Source of the DNA: Planoprotostelium fungivorum
Taxonomy: Eukaryota > Evosea > Variosea > Cavosteliida > Cavosteliaceae
DNA length: 64,000 bases
Reading direction: 5' to 3'
NCBI GenBank assembly: GCA_003024175.1
Contig: MDYQ01000136.1
Location: 1 to 64,000, forward strand
The position numbers and the translations under genes are program-made. The stretch's first letter is position 1; each line of letters starts with the position of its first letter. The notes beneath the pieces were generated by a model. It saw only the letters and a list, made by a program, of their open reading frames with translations, did no database searches and was not told the DNA's origin. Of the stretch, positions 22,266 through 33,196 are shown in pieces.

Positions 22266-23746
22266 TTAGACTTCCACCAACTTGTAGTCCTCTCGAATGA
22301 TGACACAATTTCCCTTCTCATCATCACCCCTGGCCACCACCTGCCTCATGCGTCAGCCATGCGATGACAGAGACAGCGACACCTCTCCCACGATGAATAC
22401 GGGAGATCCATCCAATTGTTCCAACTCGGAGCAGAAGCTCTTCACAGATTCAGAAGGAAGAGCGATGAAGAGTCCTCCCGATGTCTCTGCAGACACACCT
22501 CTGAGTAGACCCCAGCTGTTGACCTACCACCCTTCACTTTTCACATTCACTCGCACTTCACCTTCTCATCTACAACGGCCATTCCCCTCAGAATGGGTAA
22601 CGTGTGCAAGTGAAAGTCAACGCTGCGCTTCTGATTCTGAGCGAGATTTCTCGCGTGGCCCAAGATACCAAAACCAGTGACATCCGTGGCAGCGTGAGCT
22701 CCATACTTGTGCATGAGTCGAGCGGCGTTCTTGTTCAGCCTAGACATGCTCTTAACTGCGTTTCGGTAAGCTTGGTCGGCCTCTTCTTCCGTGATGTGCT
22801 GGAGAACTGATTGGTACTTGTCCGCTTTGGCGGGTAAATTCTTCCACTGGTGAACGTTGACGGCGATTTGAATACCGAGGGGCTTCGTCAGCACGAGGAC
22901 GTCGCCCTCGCGAGCATCATCGGGTCTGGTCCAGATGAGTCACTCGTAGATGATGAGATCTCACGTGATGAACTCTCCTCGAGAGCAGACGGAAGAAGCT
23001 GTACCTCCGATGATGGGCCAGGGGTTGATCTGTTGCATCGTCGATGAATGAAAGTTGTCAACTCTCTGAAGAGCTCACCACTGTCTGACCACCGGTGACG
23101 CTGGTTCCTGCAGACTCGGCCTGATCTGTTCCAGATCAATTGTGATTCGATCATCGTGGACTGACCGTTGAAACCTTGGATCATAAGACGAGTGGAAATG
23201 TTCCTCTCCTCCTTCTCCATCTCATTGCTCGCAGCTAATATCATCAAGAGATTGTCACAGTCAACAACTCCCATGGCGTACAGATCAGATAAGACGTTTG
23301 CACAACCTATCTTGCCCTGCATGTATGGATCGTCCACGAGAGGATAGAAGAACTGAATACATCAACACGACTTGATCACTAACTCTCAACTCACATCCGT
23401 GGTAGACACCATGAAGAGATCCTTCTGTCTTAGTGGAGTGATACTACAATCCATTCCTATTTTTCCTCCTCCAATTCCTGAATCGTGTTAGTGATTGCGT
23501 TTACGTCCGAGATGATGTATCACCTTCCAAGAGTTTTAGCAGTTCAACTTGGGGGACCTTACATCCTTCATATGGTCAAATGTAATCGACTGTATTACTT
23601 CGATCACCTCATCCTTTGAGGCGAGTGTAATCAGTCATTCGAAATCCTTCTCTCAGCCCATGCTTTGTTGGATTGAACTGCAATCGTTATTGTTCCTTTT
23701 ACTATTTGAAACTCACCACTGAAGCATCTTCTTCCCCCGTCGCCAT
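22266..23746 (-). CDS. selD: Selenophosphate synthetase containing selenocysteine (SPS2/SelD)
   Basis: Makes selenophosphate from selenide and ATP, the selenium donor for selenocysteine synthesis. Exon 1 (23717-23746) encodes [10 protein letters not shown]. Exon 2 (23608-23677) gives [20 protein letters not shown], then KG and an in-frame TGA at 23609-23611. A 42-nt intron follows (23566-23607), and exon 3 starts [24 protein letters not shown] is the family's active-site motif, so TGA is read as Sec. Later exons: GIGMDCS-type motif, [75 protein letters not shown] ending YKLVEV. A SECIS lies in the 3'UTR. Ordinary translation would stop after about 33 residues. Confidence 0.95.
23609..23611 (-). 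promoter_or_regulatory. Recoded UGA (selenocysteine) codon
   Basis: The in-frame TGA sits between KG and GCKVPQ, the position held by Sec, Cys or other residues across SPS proteins. The exon ends one base later (TGA G), and the next exon supplies GA TGT AAG, keeping the frame. The site agrees with the SECIS found downstream. Confidence 0.93.
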
Positions 23747-23870
23747 CTTTTTCAGAATGCAAGCCGCACCACAACTAAATCAGATGCAAAACATTTATTC
23801 TTCTTCAAAACAACCAATGAGCAACCATCACGGGTTGTATTAGTGAGTCTCTTTCGGTAGATTAGTCTGA

Positions 23871-24119
23871 ATGGTCTTCGTAGGAGACGCACAGATGACG
23901 GATACATGTGTCAATTGCAAACCATTAAAGAGTTGTTGGATCGAGAGGATGAAGTACTACCAATGCATCAAAAACACGACGTATAGTGCTGCAAGTGAAG
24001 TTGTCGATCAGATCTCGGCCCTCCCAGCCAATCTGTCCGAGTGCAACACCCAAAGAGAAGAGTGGAAGCACTGCATCTCGAGATCCACACAAGAGACGAT
24101 GTTGGACGAGCAGAAGTAA
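23871..24119 (+). CDS. Small twin CX9C (CHCH-type) protein
   Basis: An intronless 82-codon gene. The two pairs C-WIERMKYYQ-C and C-NTQREEWKH-C both have exactly nine residues between cysteines, the pattern of mitochondrial intermembrane-space proteins imported and oxidised by Mia40. A further CVNC lies near the N-terminus. Which respiratory-chain assembly factor it matches is not clear. The start could be the first ATG or the one at 23895 (MTDTCVNCK). It is divergent from selD (124 bp apart) and convergent with CDC50, with only 22 bp between the two stop codons. Confidence 0.72.
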   Translation: MVFVGDAQMTDTCVNCKPLKSCWIERMKYYQCIKNTTYSAASEVVDQISALPANLSECNTQREEWKHCISRSTQETMLDEQK

Positions 24120-24141
24120 AATAGACGTTTTATTCACAACC

Positions 24142-25319
24142 TTACTTGTTCCAGTCGAGATACTTGGTGTCTCCCAACTTCCTGTGCATCATCATGAGAA
24201 GGGGAAGAAGATGTTCCTCTCACCTTGGGGAGAGCTTGTGCTTGATTGCAAAGGCAACACCCTGCACGATGCAGACGGCACCTACAGCGATGAAAGCCCA
24301 TCCCAAGAAGGGATTCTTTCCTCCCATCCAGGAGGTGGTAGACAACACGATGTACTTCTTTCCGTTGAATCTAGACACGGGGAAGTCTGTCATTGTCAGA
24401 CTCAAAGTGCATGAGGTGGCTCACTGTCGGTGACGTTGAATTGATACGTTCCGGGGTTGATGTCCGTGTTGATGATGCGGTGTAGCTTTTTAAAGTTGGG
24501 GAGTCCGGCCGTTCTCATCCAGACGATAAAGTCCTCATCGGTTTGATTCATGTTGGGGAACAAGCGTAGACCGACTTGGTCTGCGGGGATGTTTCCAAAC
24601 TTCTTCTCGACATCAGATCTCCATGCGATTCCCTGTTTCGTCCAAGGCACAAGGGTGCCGTTCGTGTCGCGCATGGAGAAGGTGTCTTCATGACATCAGC
24701 TAGTGTAGAGGATGTCGCTCACCGTTGAAGAAGGAGGCAGCGATGAGGCCACAGGGGAAATAGGAAGAGGCCAAGCCTGATGTGCCGTTGTTGACAAAGG
24801 GGTCGCAGGCCTGAGGGGTCGCTCAGCGAGGCAGTGATGAGAAGACACTCACTGAAAGAGAATCGGCATTCGTGATGAGATCTCCTTGGAGAGCCGTATC
24901 AGCCCTCGACTTGACATATCTTCGGTGGTTCTGATAGAAGTTGTCCAAGCGGTAATACATGTAAACTGGTTGACTCATTTTGCTATTAACAATGACATTA
25001 ACCAGGCAAGAGGAATTAGTGTTAGCACAGAGGTCGTCATATCGTTGGGTGACCTCCACAACCTTATTTACGTCAGCCAAATTATTCTTCGGTTAGACTA
25101 CCCACTCCTTGAGAAGCGTGAAGAAGAACGACTCCAATTGGAATGAAAACAACACCGATGATCAAAAAGGTAAGAATAACAGGGAAGGGTGTTAGAATGG
25201 GCTGCCATGCGCGCAGCTGTTGTTGTTTGAAGGCAGTGACTATCGTTGTCAGAGAAGAATAAAGAAGAGAACTCACGGCCTGGTCTCTTTGATTTGGCGT
25301 CGCCGTTGGAGGCTTGCAT
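24142..25319 (-). CDS. CDC50: CDC50/LEM3 family, beta subunit of P4-ATPase flippase
   Basis: A partner of P4-type lipid flippases, needed for their ER exit and activity. Exon 1 encodes MQASNGDAKSKRPG. Then come AFKQQQLRAWQPILTPFPVI with the first membrane segment (LTFLIIGVVFIPIGVVLL), a Cys-containing lumenal domain (RYDDLCANTNSSCLVNVIVN, MYYRLDNFYQNHRRYVKSR), CDPFVNNGTSGLASSYFPCG with the conserved C..PCG region, WRSDVEKKFGNIP, FIVWMRTAGLPNFKKLHRII, and the second membrane segment (NPFLGWAFIAVGAVCIVQGV). It ends KYLDWNK. N-glycosylation sites (NQT, NVT, NGT) fit a lumenal domain. AATAAA lies 7 nt after the stop (24129-24134, minus). Confidence 0.92.
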
Positions 25320-25582
25320 GATTGGAGGTGCGTTGAGAAAAGTTTGTTTGTGATAAGCCGAGGTTCGGCGGAATCTATAAAAACGCTGTGAAATTCACGT
25401 CTATTTCCAGGACCTTCAGCAACCTAAACCCCTCGCTCAAATAATGAGCTAGGAGCTACGCGGTCCAGGTATGAATTTGAACACCTCCTTCTCTTTCAGA
25501 CCAGCGGATGGTTAGAAGGAGGCATTCGAATAAAACACTGCCGACAGATTCACGACCATTCACTATTTCTTCATCAACGAAC

Positions 25583-26233
25583 ATGTCTTTCTTCTCACGA
25601 GAATTCTCTCAGGAGAAGCCACTCTGGAAAACTGATCCGAAAGATGAGAATGATGTGGAGATGAGCAGAAGGGTCGTGCTCTACCATTGTGCTGTCAAAG
25701 GTGATGTCGCACTCGTGTGGTTGTAACCACTCTGAGAAGTTGGTTCACATCGAAAAGGACTTCAATTTGGTGGCCTCGTTGGTCCAATCGCAACCGTCCT
25801 GAGGAGACGAACCGTCTTCGTTCCTATCAAGCACTTCCTCCGTGCTCAATTCAGATGGGGAATCATCAGTTCTTCTGTCGTGACGGGTGCACGAAGATGA
25901 TCGACTACCTGGCTTACTATGGTAGGAATGGGTTTCGGCAGGTTGTTGGATCAGACCCCAGTGGCAATCTACGATAGAGCGTATAGGTATGTCTGTTTAT
26001 CCACACCGATTGAGGAAGACACAGGATAAAACACAACTTGTCGCAATGCAGAACAGACCGATTGTCTGCCATCGGTTTTGGGACTGCCTTAGTCCTCGCT
26101 GTACCCTTCGTCGGCCCCATCGCCGCCCTAGGTGAGCTCACAGTCACTTCTGACTCAACCCTCTGCAGGTGCAGGTGTCGTGGGCTCTGGCGCTGGAGTG
26201 ATCGCTCACCTCGCCACCCAAAAGAGGTCGTGA
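25583..26233 (+). CDS. Small multipass membrane protein, possibly Tim17/22/23-like
   Basis: Exons read MSFFSREFSQEKPLWKTDPK, then GLQFGGLVGPIATVLRRRT with KHFLRAQFRWGIISSSVVTG, then MGFGRLLDQTPVAIYDRAYR, and a last pair TDRLSAIGFGTALVLAVPFV and GPIAALGAGVVGSGAGVIAH. Glycine-rich membrane segments and GxxxG-like spacing recall the Tim17/Tim22/Tim23 group, but no diagnostic motif is certain. Several short introns are required. The stop TGA overlaps AATAAA (26233-26238). An alternative upstream start exists at 25508. Confidence 0.5.
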
Positions 26234-26261
26234 ATAAAAAGAAGGGGGAAATGGTTTATTT

Positions 26262-29200
26262 TCACATGACATCTTTCCTCACTCGGAGCTGGTCCATCTG
26301 CGTCAAGATTTTGACTAGACTGTCCTTCGTCGCCCACTTCATGTTGCTTCCGGCACCCAATGTCACAATGGCCATCCATTGTCTATCGAACGTCAGCTGA
26401 TTCCTGTGTGAGAGTGCTCTCACTTGAACGTGTACTCTGGGTGGTCTTTGCACCACTTCTGTATGCGGTCCTCCGGTTCGTAGAAGGCCTTGATGTAGTT
26501 CATGGCAAAGTCCGTGGGGACAGGCTTGACAAATTTCTCCAGTTCTCCTCTGAGAGTGGTGATGTCCAAGTTCATTTGGATTCTACCGGGGTCCGTGCAC
26601 TTTCTGATCCTGCAGTATCCCTCCACCAGGGCCTCCATCGTGAACTTGGCTGCGGCCTGGTAGATCTCTTGTTGTACCCTCTTGGGGATACCCATCCTAT
26701 TGCTGATCATTCTGAACCTCACGCAGAGTCAGTACAGAGGAGGAGAGAGGAACTCACTTGGCGTCGAAGGTGTTCCATTCTCGAACGATGGTGTAGACGT
26801 AAGGATTCGCTCCTGGTACCTCTGGCATCTCTCTCGGGTCCCATTTCGTGTTCCTCGTGATCTGCTCGATGATCTCGTCCCACTGATAAGGTGTCAGGAT
26901 CTTCCTCCTCTCTCGTCTCACCCTCATGGCCTGTGCGGAGAAGTATCGGTTCATGTATTGGATGAAGGCTGGAATGGTCTCCATCTCGTTGCAGAAGGCG
27001 ATGAAGTGCTGATCCTGTGATTTGGGCAGGTAAGCTTGCAGGTGAGGTCTGATGTAATTGAAGATGTCCTGTATGAACAGAGTAGATTGTAGGGCGACGG
27101 TCCTCTCCGCCAGACCGTACAGAGTGTTCGCATCGTTGATGTCCACCGCTGCGTTCAGCTTGGGGATTCTGATTCCCGTTCTCTTCACTCCTGTTCATTG
27201 TGAGATCGATGCACGGAATCATAGATGAAATTCATTGTAACCCACCAGGCTCGATGATCTCGTTGGGTGGGATGAACGTTTTGGCCCATTTGACGAGAGC
27301 CACTCTCAATTTAGAGTCCAAGAGACCGATGTTATCTTCCTGAGGAGGTGAGAGGATTCAGACACGAGGACTCACCTCGGCTTGACCGAAGGTGAGCCAG
27401 ATGGTGGCCAGGTAATACTCTACGATCTGAACGATGCCTTGGAAGATGTCGAACGAGATGGGTTCCAAGATCTTCATCATCTGTCCGTACTTTCCCATGA
27501 ATCTTCTCCGTCTCAGCTTCCATCGTGTCTCGCACTCTCACCTCGCCACGTTGATGGTGGTCGTTGTCATCATGGGTCCGACCACTTCCACGTTGCTCGT
27601 CGTTTTGGCTGCTCCTGAGCGAGAATGAGTTGGAGAAGAAGATTCGACTCACTCATTCGAGACACGTCCTCTTCCTCAACGGAATCGACCATCAGCTCGT
27701 CTGAGACATCTTCCTCCGATGAATATTCGTCTTCGTACGTCTGTTGGCTGGCACCCTTGTAGGTGGTGGAGAATGGATTACCGAGCGTCTTGAATTGAGC
27801 GAACACGGGGATACTCGCGTTCTCCGATGCCGAAGAGTTGCTGCTCAGTGCGTTCGCCGTGCGTCGGTACCTGATACTGTCATTCGAGTGGCAGAGTTAC
27901 ACATCTTATCATTCGTGTTACACATGAACATATCCTTTCATGTTATTCGCGTCATCATTCGTATTACACATCAACATATCCTATCACTCATATTACACAT
28001 AATAGATCTTATCATTCGTATTACACATCGACATATATGCGCAGATGGAACGCACCGTGAGGGTTGCCACATCTGAGGGGCTGTCTTGTACATTCGGAGA
28101 TCTTTCATATCCTTAGGGCTGAATCCCTTCTGGAGGGGCACCTTCCCTCGTTACCACCGTCTCTGACGTTCTCTCACCTTCTGCCACATCTCATTCTCCA
28201 GCATAATGGTTAAATCTTCCATTCTGATCTTGTGGTAAGATTCAAAGTAAGTCTTGGAGATATCCTTGATCGACACTCGAAGTGCGTGAGATTCTTTCGA
28301 GCTGAATTGTTCTCCGATGTCAATGAACTATTCCAGTCATCCATTAATCCTTATCGAAGAGACACTCACCTTGTACACTGAATCCAGAATCTTCAAGAAC
28401 TCATCGATCTGAGTAGATGAGTCTACGCATTCTACACAAGATGCTATCGTGATAGTGATCATCATCAAGGGATGAAGAGATCATAAGAGAAGTTGTTGAT
28501 GTCGCACCTTGAAACTCTTCACAGCAGGAGCCGATAATATGTCGGCCACCTTCCTCTGCATTCCTTCCCACAAGGCCGTTTTGAATTCAACTAAACCCGT
28601 TCTCACTTGAGAAAAGAATCTTCTCTCCTCAGCTGCGTTGCTCTTCACCTCTCACCTGGATGTGTCTGCCTGTTGATCGCTGGGATCCTCGTTGGCCGGT
28701 GGTGCTGGATGGATGGATTGATACTTCTCGTGCCATTGTATGGAGGAATAATGTGAGAACATGAGGTCACACAACACTTCCAAGATGGTATTCAAGCAGG
28801 AAGTGAAATGGTTCCCATCCTTCATGAAACTGCACAGCATGGCGAATTGCAGTGGCTTCAGATGCTCCAACTTGTTGGCATTATCTGTCCGCGTCAGAAC
28901 ATATGGAAATCAATTCATCACCTGGATTCATCAACAGGTGAGCGATGACAACGTCTCTCGTGTTAGAAGACACTGCCTCGGTGAAGCACATCTTGGTCTT
29001 CTCCAGCACACGATGCGATTGCCCCGACATGCGGAACCTTCCTCCATCAGTCTTCATTTCTTCTTCTTCTCACCCGATGAGGATCTTCTCGTAACTGACA
29101 GGCTCGAATGTTCTGACCACCTGGACTGGTTATGACGTGATGACAGTGGAGAGGAACTCACCTCGGCCAGTGACTTCTGCAGTCGACTCTGAACTTCTTC

Positions 29201-30269
29201 GTAGTTCTGTTTGAGGCCAGAATTCAATTGTCCGACGCACTTGAATTGTTTGCAGTTGTTGATCAGATTCCTGCATTCCAGACACAATGCGATGGCTCCC
29301 GGAAAATTTCCTTCGGATAATTCCTCCTTGAGCTGTGCATCGATTCACTCTTCATTCATCGTGCAATTCACCTGTGTCTCGATGACTAAGATCCTCTTGA
29401 TTTCGAGCAGTTGATTCAATATTTTCTGCTCGACATCAGATCGTGTGTGGATGGATGAGTCACCGTAAAGGTCTGCTTCTTCTTGTTCTTGGCCAATATG
29501 ACGAGGACCCTCTGGATCAACTCTCCCTTTGCTCTGGCTAAACTCTGTCTTCCATCCTTGCACACCGCCGCACTCTGTTCTAAATCCATACCGAGCTCGT
29601 GAATCTGTGTCATACCCTTCACTGTCTCCGCTCAGTGCAAATCTCATCGTCTGTTCATACCGAAGGCATTGTAGTTGCTCATCACTTTGTTGGACAGTTT
29701 CGAATTGATGGCATCGAGGCACCTCTCCTTCTCTTTCAACTGTAATTCGAGATATGCCTCATCCATCAACATGGATGGATCCACGTGGGCTACGTATTTC
29801 TTGCCGTCCTCGGCCTGTTGGGATCAGTCGTTGTCGTACGTCGATCGGACTTCGATACGGTATGATACGTGATGAGAATGTGTTCACCTTTCTGTCGTCT
29901 GATTCCTGGCCGTAATCTTTGGGTATGGAGCGGAAGATGAGCTCTACGACATCCAGATTCTCTTGAAATATTTCAGGGGGGAGAGAAGCGAGAACCTGAA
30001 ATATATTCAATCGAACCGCAGATGATGTGCTCGTCTGAAAATCACCTCCTCATCGGTTAGAGTCTTCTCCGAGGAACCCTCCTCCTCTGTGTTCGCTCCA
30101 AGATAACTATCCTGAACAGAATCAAATGTCGAACATCGAAGAGCTGCTGAGATGGAAGACGTGTCGATGCTGATCTTACTCTGGAAGGTGCGGATTGTGC
30201 TGGTCTCCCTCCGAATGTGAGAGGACCCTTCAACACATTGGACAGGTTCGTTAGACCTGTCCAGTTCAT
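26262..30269 (-). CDS. VPS50: Syndetin/VPS50 (CCDC132), EARP tethering complex subunit
   Basis: A subunit of the endosome-associated recycling complex. The N-terminal exon MNWTGLTNLSNVLKGPLTFG is followed by VLASLPPEIFQENLDVVELI, a CCDC132-type start, then helical exons including LQLKEKERCLDAINSKLSNK and MCLECRNLINNCKQFKC. The middle has LEVLCDLMFSHYSSIQWHEK, which corresponds to the family's LSYYRTMEWHEK region. The C-terminal exons have MEALVEGYCRIRKCTDPGRI, FAMNYIKAFYEPEDRIQKW and NQLTFDRQWMAIVTLGAGSN, matching the family's last domain. Many short introns are present, and one (about 27850-28080) contains a tandem repeat. AATAAA on the minus strand (26255-26260) starts one base after the stop. 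Confidence 0.87.
27890..28035. repeat. Intronic minisatellite in VPS50
   Basis: About five imperfect units of roughly 28 bp built around ATCATTCGTATTACACAT and AACATATC, AT-rich compared with the flanking exons. It lies inside a longer-than-usual intron. Confidence 0.8.
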
Positions 30270-30352
30270 CTCCTGATTGTGCCTTCTTCCTCGGGCCTGC
30301 TCCGTTTGTAGACGAGAAAACCCAAGATTGACAATCTTTTAGGTATTTTATA

Positions 30353-33196
30353 TCACGACTGCAGCGTATCTGATATTGACAAGGGTGATTTTGAATACGT
30401 GCGCATATCCAGCGCTTGTATGATGATCTTTTGCTTCTTCATTGAGTTGATGTAATCTTGCAGCGAGTCGAACATGGACACTTTCTGATCTGACTTGATC
30501 ACCTGAGACGGTCAGTAAGCTGAGCGAACATCGTGAATGATGACAACCACGGACGACTCACTTTGATCTTTCCACTGTCGGGGAAGATGTCTCGGATGTG
30601 CATGATGCCTCCCGAGGAGGTATAACTCAGCACGTAACCGTCCACGTTGAAACTCCGCCGCACGAGGAAGGTCCCCACGGGACAGTTGGACAGTAACAGC
30701 TCGGCCTCGTCTCGAGAGATGTCCGCTGCCCACCCCTCCATGGATGTCACGCTTCCGTCCGGTTTTTTCTGCTATTGTTATTCGACCCTCTCTCGTCCTC
30801 TCACCCCATCTCTCTGTTCGCTCATCTCCTTCCACACCTGCTCTCGTCAGCATACACATCGTCACATCAAGCATTGACATCCAATGTCATCACATCACGC
30901 ATCAACATCACCACATCACGTGTACATCCGCTGTGCACAGACATCGATGACTGTGTGATCCATTCTTCCTCACCTCCTGCAGAGCGTGACAGACCTCAGG
31001 GAAACCATCAGCAGGTCTCTTCCATTTGTCTTGATCCCAACAACATCGAATGAGGTCAGCGATCTTGACGTGCATGTTGTCTGGTATCTCTAATCGATTC
31101 CCTCCCGTCACAAATTCTTCAATCTGACGAGGTGACCACTCTGCTCTCTCTTCAGTGTCCCCTCCTCTCTCCTCTCCTCACCTTTGTACGGCAGATCTTG
31201 GTACGGAACTCTCTGCACCCACACTTGCCACGCCAACACTCCAAAAGAGTACAGATCGCTGGACGTGTCACACGGAGAAGTCCATCCGTCACTCACGCCT
31301 TATCTGGGTAATCTGCTTCTCCCTCGATGACTTCGGGTGCTTTGTACTCCAACGTCCCCAGCCCCTTGGACAGACCTCTCTCGGGTGATTGTGAGCTGTG
31401 ATGATTCGAACCCTTTCTGCTGTCCATGGAAGACAGTGAATCGTTCAGATTGACTTGAGAGTGGCTGTCACTCGTTAGTGATCAGAAGAGGGTCAGAGAA
31501 TGAGCTTATGAGAGACGTTAGACACCTGTGGAAAGATCCAAAGGGTTCGTACATGTCCTGCTCTGGGTTCTCTCCCGTCTTCCTCTTGTAGTAATATCTC
31601 GCCGTATCGAAACTGCACCCTTCAACGGATGAACTCTGCAGTGACTCACTCTGTGATCTTGACGGTGACGCTCGCATTCTCGTGAGGTGAAACGACCAAC
31701 ACATTATCTGGCTTGAGATCTCTGTGATAGATCCTGTTCTTGTGCAAGAAGGACATACCGGCAGCGATGTCCATCATGATCTTGACCTTCAACCGTTCCG
31801 ATATCCTCTTCGACTTGAGGAGTTTTGTGAGAGAACCCTCTCGACAGTATTCCATCAGGAGACAGATCGGCACAGCTGGTCCAGTCCTCTTCGATACGTG
31901 TCTCGGGATGACCTGAAGGACGTTCGTGATGCTGTGGGGTGTAGTGGCTCACCTGAGTGGATCCCATGTACGTCACGATGTATGGACAAGCGAGGGATCT
32001 GTTTCGTGTCATGTTCAATCCTCACGAAGACATCACCGTAAGATGTTCTGCTCTCGCAAGACTTCTTCGTTCTGCTCCGGCGTCAGCTCTTGGATGTGTA
32101 GCTTCTTCACGGCACTGCACAGCGTGAGAACGATCATCTACGGTGGGTCTCACATTTCGATCTCCCTCCACTTGGCTCGATGAACGGATCCCCAGGCACC
32201 CCGGCTGATCTCTCCCAGAAACTCGATCTCGTCGTAATCGATGGAAGTGGACAGCTGGCTCTCTATGGAGTACTTCACCAGGAAGCTGAAAGGATGAGAC
32301 GAGAAGAGAGAATCGCTCGCACCGATCTCCCGCCTGCGTGACGTCGGTGCTGGAAGATTTTCGGAAGAGGGTCGTTGATTTCTGACGCGGGATGAGCGTG
32401 ATGGAGATCTGTCCGGCTACACTCGTCGTGCAGAACGCTCTGACCGAGAAGTGGATCTGAACCACATTCTTGGCCGTCTGGGTCCTCTCAGTCGAGTGTA
32501 GATGAACCTCTTCACCTTTTTGTCTAATTTTCCCAATTTCCCAGAGGAAGGAGTGGCTAAGATCTCTACCTTGTCTTCTGACCCGGGTGTGGCGATGATC
32601 TGATTCCTTCACGATCCATTCAATCGTTTCGCTTCACCTCGACTTTGAAATTGTATTTGTCCTTCGAGTTGTTCATGATGATGACCTGCTGAACCTCCAC
32701 GAAGGTGTTGCTCTGGTTTGTCTCCCTCTGCTGCACTGGAATGTTGACAAACTCTAATCTGGAGGTGGAGAGCGTGCAATTCGTCTTCTCTGTACAAGTG
32801 AGGGCGTTGAGAAGTTGATGACTCACTCTCCAGGGTGAGGTTGTTCTTGAATTCGTTGTTCCTCCCCGTACGATTCAGTACTGGTGAAGTGCTGAAGGTG
32901 CTGGTGGACTCCATCCTTAGAGCTGGATTGGGCCTGTGGAGATTAATGACGTTCTTTATTGTGAGCCCACCCTCTGTAAGTCAAGAATCCAGAGTTGGGG
33001 ATAGCTGCATGTATGAGAAGAGAGGGAGGACGAGGAGGACGCACCTTGTTTTCGTGGCGACAGAGGACTACCCGGAGTGGGAGAGCCAGTGTCATCTGGA
33101 AAGCTCTGTGACCGATTGGATCGTGGGCTCAGCCACTCGGCACTCATCGAACTGCGGTTCGTCGTCTTCGATCGACTCAAGAAAGGAGAGCTCCAT
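30353..33196 (-). CDS. Kinase with C-terminal SH2 domain (Shk-like)
   Basis: Starts MELSFLESIEDDEPQFDECR. An N-terminal domain of unknown type follows (about 32950-32400; MNNSKDKYNFKVEVKRN resembles a beta-sandwich). The kinase begins near 32240 (DYDEIEFLGEISRGAWGSVH, glycine loop), with VKKLHIQELTPEQNEEVLRE, ICLLMEYCREGSLTKLLKSK, HRDLKPDNVLVVS, a DFDTARYY-like activation segment, YKAPEVIEGEADY and SFGVLAWQVWVQRVPYQDLP. The SH2 domain (30490-30750) has WAADISRDEAELLLSNCPVG followed by TFLVRRS with the phosphotyrosine-binding Arg of FLVR. Kinase then SH2 is the Shk order of Dictyostelium and points to phosphotyrosine signalling. It is in tandem behind VPS50, 83 bp apart. Confidence 0.88.
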
